NCBI GenBank assembly: GCA_965223045.1
Contig: CBDCVN010000013.1
Location: forward strand, 4,960,001 to 5,024,000
From: CBDCVN01 sp965223045
GTDB lineage: Bacteria; Deinococcota; Deinococci; Deinococcales; Trueperaceae
Length of the DNA: 64,000 bases
Reading direction: 5' to 3'
Below the pieces are notes generated by a model. It ran no database searches. It was not told where the DNA came from and was given only the letters and a program-made list of their open reading frames with translations. Below, in pieces: positions 55,033-62,903 of the stretch; position 1 is the stretch's first letter, and every line of letters starts with the position of its first letter. The translations under genes were made by a program, and so were the position numbers.

Positions 55033-56231
55033 TTTCCCTCCAAAGTGTTAGATTTTTTAAAACTAAAACGGAATGTAGAAAAATACAATCCGGACAAAAT
55101 AATGTTGATCGTTAAATATGTAAGTGAAAGGCCGAGAAGGTTATCGGTTCTCAATAAAGCCCCAAAAATAGAACCTAGACCCACAACCAAAATCATAAAG
55201 GCTCCCATGAGAGCAGAGGCAACTCCAGCTGAGGTTGGGAATAGTGCAATAGATCTCGCGTAAAAATTAGGAAAAACAATGCTGCAAAGGAAAATTTGCA
55301 CTCCAATATTTCCTATTGTGTATAAAGGTTCTGTTTGGTAGCAATAAACCATGAAAAAACTATTGACAAGCATCGCGAGGTAGCAAAAAAAAATTTTTTT
55401 ATTGAGATCTATATGTATAAAAACTCGGTTTAAAGTATTTCCAATAAACCATAAACCCCCCATAGCTAAAGCCATAAAGCCAAAAGAATGAGGTGTGTAA
55501 CCTAGACTTTTTTCTACATAAAAGGACCCAACTACATTAAACAGTACTGCAGATAAGTATAGCAATCCTAATGATAAAAGGTAAATAATATATTCAGGAT
55601 GGCTTAAAACAAGAGACCAACTAGATATAATGTACTTTATAGTAAAGTTTTTTTGTCTTATGTTGGTAGGCAGTGTTTCTGGGGTACGCCACAGCGCAGC
55701 TAAAATAACTAAGCTATACAATGAAAGAAAAAAGAAGTTTGAGTGCCAACCAAACAATTCTTGTAACCAACCACCCAAAGCTGGAGCAACAATAGGGCCA
55801 ACTGACCAAGATATAGTGATGTAGTTAGCCATTTTGTAGAAATCTTTACCCTTATAAACGTCAAGTATAGCTGCTCTCAAGGGAACAGTTAGCAAGCCCA
55901 CCCCAATACCTTGTAGCAAACGAGCAATCAATAAAATTGAATATAGAGGTGCGGTAGCAGCTATACTTGACGCTAACGAAAAAGAAAATGCGCCCCAAAA
56001 AGCTACACTTTTCCTACCAAAGCAATCTGATAAATTTCCTGAAAATAACTGACAAAGCCCAAATCCAAGCAAGTAAATTGTTACAGAAAATTGGGTACTT
56101 GCATTACTAATATTAAAGAAATCAGCGATGGTTGGCAGAGATGGTGCGTAAATATCAATACTTGCCCCAGAAATTGGGATTGTCAAGAATGTAACCAAAG
56201 CCACTCTTTTTCGGCTTGCTGAAGGATTCAT
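55029..56231 (-). CDS. MFS drug-resistance transporter (Bcr/CflA type)
   Basis: 400 residues with 12 membrane segments. ISGASIDIYAPSLPTIADFF at the start, FSGNLSDCFGRKSVAFWGA (motif A) and LLIARLLQGIGVGLLTVPLRAA (motif B/C) are typical of the Bcr/CflA proton-driven exporters. Within the operon pabA-pabB-mfs-pobA-like, with 9-bp spacing and a 4-bp overlap, it is the probable exporter and self-resistance protein for the cluster's product. Confidence 0.88.
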   Translation of the reverse strand: MNPSASRKRVALVTFLTIPISGASIDIYAPSLPTIADFFNISNASTQFSVTIYLLGFGLCQLFSGNLSDCFGRKSVAFWGAFSFSLASSIAATAPLYSILLIARLLQGIGVGLLTVPLRAAILDVYKGKDFYKMANYITISWSVGPIVAPALGGWLQELFGWHSNFFFLSLYSLVILAALWRTPETLPTNIRQKNFTIKYIISSWSLVLSHPEYIIYLLSLGLLYLSAVLFNVVGSFYVEKSLGYTPHSFGFMALAMGGLWFIGNTLNRVFIHIDLNKKIFFCYLAMLVNSFFMVYCYQTEPLYTIGNIGVQIFLCSIVFPNFYARSIALFPTSAGVASALMGAFMILVVGLGSIFGALLRTDNLLGLSLTYLTINIILSGLYFSTFRFSFKKSNTLEGK

Positions 56232-56240
56232 AGCGTTTCC

Positions 56241-57680
56241 TTAAGTAAACTTGGGGAATCGAGCATTTAGCGCATTAAGAATAGGTTTTGCCTTAACCAT
56301 GGTTTCCTGGAACTCTTCATTGGCATCAGACAAGTGCGTAATCGCACCGCCAATACCAAAGCTAATTTCGTTGCTAGTAGCTACTACTGTTCTAATTACA
56401 ATGCTAAAATCAGCAGCTCCATTTAGAGAGAAGTAACCAATTGCACCGGAATATATCCCTCGGTGACTGGCTTCCAATCCATCAATTATCTCCATCGTTC
56501 TTTTCTTTGGTGCTCCAGTCATTGACCCACCAGGGAAAGAGGCACGAATAACATCTACAGCGGTATAAGGAGTATCAAGCTTCCCAATAATTGTACTCAC
56601 CATTTGGTGAACAGTTGAATAGGTCTCAATGTCAAACAGTTTGGAAACAGAAACACTACCCACTTCTGCACAGGTTCCTATATCATTCCTTACTAAATCT
56701 ACAATCATTAAATTTTCAGCACGATCTTTTTCGCTCCCAATTAGCTCTTGTCTTATTGAATTATCTTCATCGAGCGTAACTCCCCTTGGTCTAGTTCCCT
56801 TAATTGGTTTCGATTCAACCTTACCGTTTGCATCAACTTTTATAAACCTTTCTGGTGAGCCAGAAAGTACCCAAAAGTCTTTTGCTGCTATCCAAGCACT
56901 AAAGGCAGTTGGACTTTCTTTTCTTAAAGCTAAATATCCATACCACGGGTCGATTTTTGTTTTGCCAAACGCCATATTTGTTAGGCAGATCTCATAAGAC
57001 TCTCCATATTTAATTTGTTCTTGGCTTTTTGCTATCAGATCTAGATACGCTTCTTTATCATGCCTCAGATGTAAATCTATTGAGGTAGGGAGCTTAGAAG
57101 TAGATGTGACGTGTGCAGTTGGGCTGATGTCAATATTTTTAATGGATTTTTTAGTGTTTGTAAACCAGTTATTAAGTTCTTCTAGTTGTTCATTATTTTT
57201 TTCTTCAATTAGACCTAAAAGATAGATTACTTTTTCAAAATGATCTATTGCAATTCCACGACAAGAGAATATTAGTAAGGCATCTGGAAACGGGGATTTA
57301 TGAGCCTTATCACCTTGACAGTCAGTTTTTAACTCATAACCTAAGTAACCCACCCACCCCAGTCGAAAGTCAAACGGAAGTTGAATTGTGGGAAGAGTAA
57401 ATGTTTTAAGATCTTCTTTGAGCCAGTCAAAAAGATTTCCATTTATGATCTTTTTGCGTTGATTAGTATTGGTTTGAATTTTTAGTGTGCGATTGTTAAC
57501 GTTGTAGAAAAGTATTCGTCCTAAAGAACCTGATGCGTTACCCATAAAAGAAAAACGGCCCTGCTCAGTGTTTTCACTACTACTATCTAACCAATAGCTA
57601 TAATCTAGACCCTTGTACAATTTAGAAAATATAGCCTCTGAACTTGTTTGCAAGTTAAACTTCTCAAATAACACTTTCAT
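56241..57680 (-). CDS. pabB: aminodeoxychorismate synthase component I, PabB
   Basis: 479 residues of the chorismate-binding family. With PabA it adds ammonia to chorismate to give 4-amino-4-deoxychorismate. SKPIKGTRPRGVTL has the Lys (PIKGT) that separates PabB from anthranilate synthase TrpE (PIAGT). ASFPGGSMTGAPKKRTMEII and GIGGAITHLSDANEE complete the active site. The N-terminal YWLDSSSENTEQGRFSFMG resembles the PabB of antibiotic clusters such as candicidin or chloramphenicol. It overlaps pabA by 4 bp. Confidence 0.92.
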   Translation of the reverse strand: MKVLFEKFNLQTSSEAIFSKLYKGLDYSYWLDSSSENTEQGRFSFMGNASGSLGRILFYNVNNRTLKIQTNTNQRKKIINGNLFDWLKEDLKTFTLPTIQLPFDFRLGWVGYLGYELKTDCQGDKAHKSPFPDALLIFSCRGIAIDHFEKVIYLLGLIEEKNNEQLEELNNWFTNTKKSIKNIDISPTAHVTSTSKLPTSIDLHLRHDKEAYLDLIAKSQEQIKYGESYEICLTNMAFGKTKIDPWYGYLALRKESPTAFSAWIAAKDFWVLSGSPERFIKVDANGKVESKPIKGTRPRGVTLDEDNSIRQELIGSEKDRAENLMIVDLVRNDIGTCAEVGSVSVSKLFDIETYSTVHQMVSTIIGKLDTPYTAVDVIRASFPGGSMTGAPKKRTMEIIDGLEASHRGIYSGAIGYFSLNGAADFSIVIRTVVATSNEISFGIGGAITHLSDANEEFQETMVKAKPILNALNARFPKFT

Positions 57681-58306
57681 ACTTTCATACTTTCCATGTT
57701 TGTAAAAGGCGAGTAGAAGTTTTTTGCTTGAAACTTTTTTGTTAAAGCAAAAAAGTTTTTAATGATTTCATCGCCATGTTCACTACATATTGATTCAGGA
57801 TGGAATTGAACACCCCACAATGGTTTATATCGGTGCTGCACTGCCATAAGCACTCCATCTTCTGTGATTGCTGTTACCTGCATATCCTTAGGCAAGTTGT
57901 AAACACTTAAGGAATGATATCGAACTACTTTAAATGGTGAGTCAATACCTTGAAACAGCCCTTTCCCATCATGAAATACCTTGGATATGCGACCATGCAT
58001 TGGCTCTGGAGCCAAATCAACAGTGGCACCTTCTACATAGCTCAATCCCTGATGCCCAAGACAAACACCAAGAATTGGAAGATAAGCACATTTGATAATT
58101 GTATAGCACATGCCAAAATCGGCTGCGCGCATTGGATTTCCAGGGCCAGGTGAAATAACTATATTATCATATTTCTTTAGGTCGGATAAGCTCCAATTAG
58201 GATCATTGTTCTTGATTATTGTAGGTGGTTTACCATTTAGCTTAGCCACTAAATGAAATAGATTCCATGTGAATGAATCAAAATTATCAATGAGTAAGGT
58301 TTTCAT
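57677..58306 (-). CDS. pabA: aminodeoxychorismate synthase amidotransferase, PabA
   Basis: 209 residues, class I glutamine amidotransferase. TLLIDNFDSFTWNL at the start, LGVCLGHQGLSYVEG with the catalytic Cys, and GVQFHPESICSEHG with the His and Glu. It provides ammonia to PabB. The block LFQGIDSPFKVVRYHSLSV is like the PabA part of fused actinobacterial PabAB proteins. It begins the pabA-pabB-mfs-pobA run; upstream lies a 250-bp gap with a dispersed repeat. Confidence 0.9.
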   Translation of the reverse strand: MKTLLIDNFDSFTWNLFHLVAKLNGKPPTIIKNNDPNWSLSDLKKYDNIVISPGPGNPMRAADFGMCYTIIKCAYLPILGVCLGHQGLSYVEGATVDLAPEPMHGRISKVFHDGKGLFQGIDSPFKVVRYHSLSVYNLPKDMQVTAITEDGVLMAVQHRYKPLWGVQFHPESICSEHGDEIIKNFFALTKKFQAKNFYSPFTNMESMKV

Positions 58307-58393
58307 TTACTAGCTCCCTTATTTACTGACTCTAAATATGTATTAGAGTTCTCTAGAAAAAATTTTCTGTAGAGAGAAACTCTCTCTACAAGG

Positions 58394-58502
58394 GTGTCAT
58401 TCTTAGGGGTATAGCAACTAAGAGCCTCAAAAAAATTTAACGCATGAGAGATGCTTCGAGTAGTTACCCTAGAGTTACCCTAGGAAGGGTTCAGGATGAC
58501 AT
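58394..58502. repeat. intergenic repeat, TGTCAT...ATGACA family, copy 3
   Basis: Starts GTGTCATTCTTAGGGG and ends TTCAGGATGACAT, with a conserved tail after it (TTTGCATTGATAAAG and TTGGCATCTATAAAG), as for the copies at 8246 and 8468. It lies in the only sizeable gap inside the aminobenzoate cluster, upstream of pabA, so it may separate two transcription units. Confidence 0.55.
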
Positions 58503-58556
58503 CTTTGCATTGATAAAGTAAAAACTTAATCTTGGCATCTATAAAGTAGTGCTATA

Positions 58557-59411
58557 TCATGCTTCTCTTGTTACGGTTTCCTTAGAGTTAACCAAAGCGG
58601 TTATAATAGATGATGAGCAAATAGCAATTAACTCACCCTTAAATCCTTGTTCACGTAGCTGCTTAGCTGCATATACACAGGCTCCTGAGGATGGCCCAAT
58701 CGACTCCCCGGTTAAATTCATGACGTCTCGAGCAGTCTGCCATGCAGCATCGGATGGCACGCTGATTAAACCATCAACAACTGTGTGGTCAAACAATTCA
58801 GTCATTATTGGTGGTGCTAATCCAGAGATGCGGTGCGGGTGCCAAGGCTGCCCTTGAAGAACAGCTGCTTCAGCAGGCTCTACAGCAAATATTTTGACCT
58901 TGTGCTTGTGTAGTGCAGCAGAAATACCCATGACAGAGGCAGCTGTTCCTGTACCCACAATAACTATCACAAATGAGCTTGACTGGATAAGTAATTCTTC
59001 TCCTACCACTTCATAGTGCTTACATAGAGAATGGTCTGAAAGTTGCTCTATCACGGTCCAGCTAGGTTCACAACGTATCTGCTGCTGAATTGTTTGTGAT
59101 TGTCCTGCTGGTATCTGCAACACTTCCCCACCCAGCCAATCTATATAGCTAACAATAATCTCTGGTGTACCTGGTGGGACGAAAATGCTTGCTTTACAAC
59201 CGATTTGGTTAGCTGCCCATGCAACAGCGATTCCCGCGCTGCCAGCCGAAATAATTGCAAGTCGAGAAGCTGTGCTTATTTTCCCATTCCGCGCCATAGC
59301 AAAGATATGTGGTGGCAAACCACGATGTTTTATAGATAGTGATGGGTTATGGTATTCAATTTTTAATTTTAAACCAGGTATTATTGTACTAGCATCAACT
59401 AACGGAGTCAT
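58557..59411 (-). CDS. cysteine-synthase-like PLP enzyme (fold type II)
   Basis: 284 residues. EYHNPSLSIKHRGLP is the PLP-lysine motif (Lys 28; compare NPTGSIKDR), VIVGTGTAASVMGIS the phosphate loop (usually GTGGT), and IFAVEPAEAAVLQG and IGPSSGACVYAA are typical of CysK. It would form a beta-substituted alanine from O-acetyl- or O-phosphoserine with an unknown nucleophile. In natural-product clusters such enzymes make diaminopropionate precursors or S-linked amino acids. It overlaps the ligase gene upstream by 4 bp. About 20 residues shorter than normal CysK. Confidence 0.82.
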   Translation of the reverse strand: MTPLVDASTIIPGLKLKIEYHNPSLSIKHRGLPPHIFAMARNGKISTASRLAIISAGSAGIAVAWAANQIGCKASIFVPPGTPEIIVSYIDWLGGEVLQIPAGQSQTIQQQIRCEPSWTVIEQLSDHSLCKHYEVVGEELLIQSSSFVIVIVGTGTAASVMGISAALHKHKVKIFAVEPAEAAVLQGQPWHPHRISGLAPPIMTELFDHTVVDGLISVPSDAAWQTARDVMNLTGESIGPSSGACVYAAKQLREQGFKGELIAICSSSIITALVNSKETVTREA

Positions 59412-60709
59412 ATCAATTCACTCTCACTTAGGTAAACTGATACATCCTTAAGATCAACATAGCGAGGTACTTTAACGCCGTTGGTACAAGCCATACGATT
59501 TTCCTTGACACGATGGATAATTTCTGATGAAACATTGCGAACTAAAGGAGCAACTGCTAGATGTTGATATAGAAGAGCTTTACATTTTCTCTCTGTATGT
59601 TCAAAATTCCCATGTACTGACAACCATAACTCAATCTGATCTGCACTTAAATTGTCGCGATACTTTACCAACACAGAATCGGCTATATCATTGAGCTGAT
59701 CAACGATATTGAAAATGAGATCAGGATACACAGTTTGTCCTAACACTTTTAACTGTTGATCAACACGCCCAATGATGGTTCCCAAACGAGGTGAGAGACG
59801 TCCACATTCGCACGGAGATCTACTAATCCAAGCTGCAATGTCACCAGTGCCATATCGCACTGCTGCAAAACCACGCGGTTGCGATAGTGCTGTAACCACA
59901 ACTTCTCCTGATTCACCTGGTGCAGAGGGCTGTCCTGTTTGTGGATCAATTAGCTCCACAAAAACCACATCTTCATGGATATGAAAACCACGGTGTGCTA
60001 AACATTCATTGCCAATAGAACCGAGTTCGCTACAACCATATTCAGCTAACACATCAGAAAGGCCCCAAACATCCTTGGCTTTTTGTGCTGTTGGTGTCAG
60101 CTTATTATCTTGGTTGAATGTTGAACAGGCCGCAAAATAACCATAACTAGGTAACTTATCTGGTGTTGGAAAATTAGACCCTAATTCTTCAGCAATGTTG
60201 AGCATCACCATTGGGTTTCCAACTACGAACTCTGGTTGATGATAATTGATCACATCAGCCACACGCCGAACTCGTTGTGCAGTGCAACGAAACGGCCCAA
60301 CCCCAATTTTCTTTGCTGCCAGCCAAATTAACGGTCCAAGCGAAAACATATCGTTATTGCTCAATAATTGAAGTAGCTTGGTGCCTGGCCTTGCACCCAA
60401 CTCAGTAAGTCCGCGTGAAACGCAATCAACCCACAATTGCTCTTGTTGTCGATGGACAGGCAATTCTACGGGTCGACCGGTGGTGCCAGATGAACTTACA
60501 ACATCTACGAAATCGCCATACTCAATTAAATCATCCCAATGTTGGGATATATCCTTTTTGCGTAGAATAGGCAATTGGTCAAACTGATCCTGATCAATCA
60601 AGGCCATCACATCACTAAGACTCATTCCCCAGTGTTGGGTATAATAAGGGCGTTGTGAAGCAGTTTGGAGAACTGCTTTTAGTCTTTTGTTTGGTTTTGT
60701 GTAACTCAT
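59408..60709 (-). CDS. PaaK/CapK-like AMP-forming ligase
   Basis: 433 residues, similar to phenylacetate-CoA ligases. DVVSSSGTTGRPVELPVHR is the P-loop (A3), AEYGCSELGSIGNECLA the A5 region, and VRYGTGDIAAW (A7) and IIGRVDQQLKVLGQTVYP (A8) complete it. It should activate an aryl or small carboxylate as acyl-AMP, here plausibly the hydroxylated aminobenzoate, and pass it to CoA or an amine. Its start overlaps the stop of the synthetase gene upstream by 1 bp. Confidence 0.82.
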   Translation of the reverse strand: MSYTKPNKRLKAVLQTASQRPYYTQHWGMSLSDVMALIDQDQFDQLPILRKKDISQHWDDLIEYGDFVDVVSSSGTTGRPVELPVHRQQEQLWVDCVSRGLTELGARPGTKLLQLLSNNDMFSLGPLIWLAAKKIGVGPFRCTAQRVRRVADVINYHQPEFVVGNPMVMLNIAEELGSNFPTPDKLPSYGYFAACSTFNQDNKLTPTAQKAKDVWGLSDVLAEYGCSELGSIGNECLAHRGFHIHEDVVFVELIDPQTGQPSAPGESGEVVVTALSQPRGFAAVRYGTGDIAAWISRSPCECGRLSPRLGTIIGRVDQQLKVLGQTVYPDLIFNIVDQLNDIADSVLVKYRDNLSADQIELWLSVHGNFEHTERKCKALLYQHLAVAPLVRNVSSEIIHRVKENRMACTNGVKVPRYVDLKDVSVYLSESELI

Positions 60710-62433
60710 TAGAAAGACCGCTCTAACACTGCTACGTTTTTGTCAAGCACATTGACTTTAGATTCATTCCAGAGCACTTTTGAAAATACTGATCGATCTC
60801 CCTGATGAAAACCACGGTAATTGCTCCAAAAAGAATCTCGCAGACTACGCTTAAGAACCTTACCAGTTGATCCAAGCGGAATGCTGAATGCGGAGTCAAG
60901 TAGACAAGCGCCAACTGTGTAATCTGGGAGTGATACATTCAGTAATGGTTTGTGCTTCATAATCCGTTGTAAAACGAGAGTAAGGTCTAGGCGCTTGCTT
61001 TCGGATGAAGTAATGAGAGCTACCAAGCCTTGTTCCCTAGTCGATAGGCGATTTACACCAATAACGTGAGCATCCAGTACACTGGGCACCTTCTGCAATA
61101 TTTCTTCAAGTTCAAGCGAATAAACTGGTCCTGCAACACTCATGATCACGTCCGAAGCACGATCAAGATGGTAGAAACTGCCATCATCATCAAAATAGCC
61201 AATGTCACCAGTTTGCCAGTATCCTTCGGTGCTCAGGCATAGTTTCGTGAAGTAAGGCATGTTGAAATAGCCTGGTGTCAACGTAAACGATTTAACAGAT
61301 AAATAACCAATTTCCCCAGGTGGTAATTCAGCACCTTGAGCATCGACGACTTTGGTAGTTGTATAGGGTGCCGGTTTACCAACGCAGCGGTGCGATGTGA
61401 TTGAGTTGGAGGTGGAGATTTTCCAAAAACATGACATTCCTAACTCAGATGCGCCAAGGCCATCAAAAAATCTAGCCTTTGGTGAAAGTGCTAGAATACC
61501 TCTTATATGTGCTTCATGTGCTGAGTCAGCGGTATTATAGAAGCGAGAAATCGAGGTAAAAGAATTAGGTGCCAAATTCATCTCAATGAGTGATACATAA
61601 GTACGAGGAAACCCCAACATGATTGTTGGTCTAAATTGCTCGAGATGAGTAACCAAAGATTTACCAGTTAGTTCAGTCATTACCATAGTAGGTAAACCCA
61701 GCATGGTGGATGTCATCATATAGGCTATGCCTGCTGAATGTGCCTGTGGAAAGGCAGTTAGCATTCGCTCGTCACTTGTTTCTAGAAAAGTGCGCAAGCG
61801 TTCACGTTTACCATTGAAAAACTGATCATGTCCAAAGATCACTGCTTTGGGAACGCCAGTCGTACCCGAGCTATGGCAAATCATGATGGTGTCGTTACTA
61901 GCTTTCTCAACTGGCCAATTAGTAAGCATTTGTCGTTTGTACGAACTATCAACAGTTGAAGCATTAAGCGAGACTATGTCATCTGACAAACAGTGAGAAA
62001 TCCCAGTATGTTTATTGGTATCAGCATCAAACACAAAAAAATTGAAGCTATTACTTTTGGCATAAGCGGCAGCGATTTGTGGTGGCATTTGGCAATTGAT
62101 GGGGACAGGAATAGCACCAATACTGTTTAAGGCAAGGAAATGTATGAATGGAGAAATTCCCTCTGCAGTATAGGTGCAAACATAAGATTTAGCACTCACA
62201 CCATTGATGTAATACCAGTGTGCCAAATCACAAACCGCCTGGTAAAGCTGACTCAAACTAAACTGATCAAATGTATTACCGTACGGGGTAGTAAATTTCT
62301 TTTCTAAGAAAAGAAATGGGATATCTTTGGTGGAACTAAGGGCATAAGCCTTAAATAGAAAATTCCCAGCACCAAGATTCTTATCATTATACATTTCCTC
62401 ACGCACAGACTCTGTTAATATAGGTGAAATCAT
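60709..62433 (-). CDS. acyl-CoA synthetase-like AMP-forming ligase
   Basis: 574 residues, ANL superfamily. MICHSSGTTGVPKAVIFGH is the P-loop, FFDGLGASELGMS the A5 motif, GYWQTGDIGYFDDDGSFYHLDR the A7-A8 hinge region, and PLGSTGKVLKRSLRD the C-terminal catalytic Lys. It differs from the PaaK-like ligase that follows, so the cluster can activate two different acids. First gene of the operon on the minus strand, with two 25-bp direct repeats about 100-150 bp upstream. Confidence 0.85.
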   Translation of the reverse strand: MISPILTESVREEMYNDKNLGAGNFLFKAYALSSTKDIPFLFLEKKFTTPYGNTFDQFSLSQLYQAVCDLAHWYYINGVSAKSYVCTYTAEGISPFIHFLALNSIGAIPVPINCQMPPQIAAAYAKSNSFNFFVFDADTNKHTGISHCLSDDIVSLNASTVDSSYKRQMLTNWPVEKASNDTIMICHSSGTTGVPKAVIFGHDQFFNGKRERLRTFLETSDERMLTAFPQAHSAGIAYMMTSTMLGLPTMVMTELTGKSLVTHLEQFRPTIMLGFPRTYVSLIEMNLAPNSFTSISRFYNTADSAHEAHIRGILALSPKARFFDGLGASELGMSCFWKISTSNSITSHRCVGKPAPYTTTKVVDAQGAELPPGEIGYLSVKSFTLTPGYFNMPYFTKLCLSTEGYWQTGDIGYFDDDGSFYHLDRASDVIMSVAGPVYSLELEEILQKVPSVLDAHVIGVNRLSTREQGLVALITSSESKRLDLTLVLQRIMKHKPLLNVSLPDYTVGACLLDSAFSIPLGSTGKVLKRSLRDSFWSNYRGFHQGDRSVFSKVLWNESKVNVLDKNVAVLERSF

Positions 62434-62530
62434 ACGAACTCCTAAAGTTTTTTATTTACTATTTAAAAGGGTATATAAATTTCTTTCCTACACACCTAAT
62501 TAAAGCATGTAAGATTTTCTGCACTCTTAA

Positions 62531-62583
62531 GTGCTCCTCAACAAAAAACCTCTTACAATTGCTCCTCAACAAAAACCTCCTAA
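62531..62583. repeat. two direct repeats upstream of the biosynthetic operon
   Basis: GTGCTCCTCAACAAAAAACC and TTGCTCCTCAACAAAAACC recur with 28-bp spacing and continue as CTC(T/C)TA. Position -98 to -150 from the first gene of the cluster suits an operator site. No regulator gene is present in the window. Confidence 0.5.
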
Positions 62584-62637
62584 AAACATACACCTTGCAC
62601 TTATTCAGTCAAAATGCTTTATTATGCACTAGATAAT

Positions 62638-62762
62638 GGGTGAAGAATGAACACCTTGCATAGGAAAACCCCTTATGGATAACATCTACTGCACATCTAA
62701 TAGATCCTTTTCAAACAAATGCCCAAAACCAAACCACTTTTCGAGCTAGTATATTTTCATTG
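62638..62762 (+). repeat. intergenic module, copy D
   Basis: The most diverged copy of the module seen at 12731 and 42731: GGTGAAGAATGAACACCTTG, CTGCACATCTAATAG, AAATGCCCAAAACCAAACC and AGTATATT (TATATT at 62753-62758). It lies 146 bp before the amylase-like gene. Confidence 0.4.
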
Positions 62763-62903
62763 TAAGCTTTTTAAAACTTCTGTGCAAGCTTAATTTTTAA
62801 GGTATTTTTAGTTACATTCATTTGACCCCTTTCTACATTAAAAACATTGAACCATTACATGAAGGGTATTACCAAGGCACTTGTGCTAGCATAGGGATTT
62901 ATA

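Larger units (their letters stand above)
62434..62903. other. divergent intergenic region between the cluster and the amylase-like gene
   Basis: No gene is seen. It holds the two direct repeats at 62531-62583 and copy D of the promoter-like module (62638-62762), and probably contains the promoters of both divergent units. Confidence 0.5.

Noticed and set aside
56241..57680. Anthranilate synthase TrpE instead of PabB
   Set aside because: The motif PIKGT and the presence of pabC point to aminodeoxychorismate synthase; TrpE normally has PIAGT.
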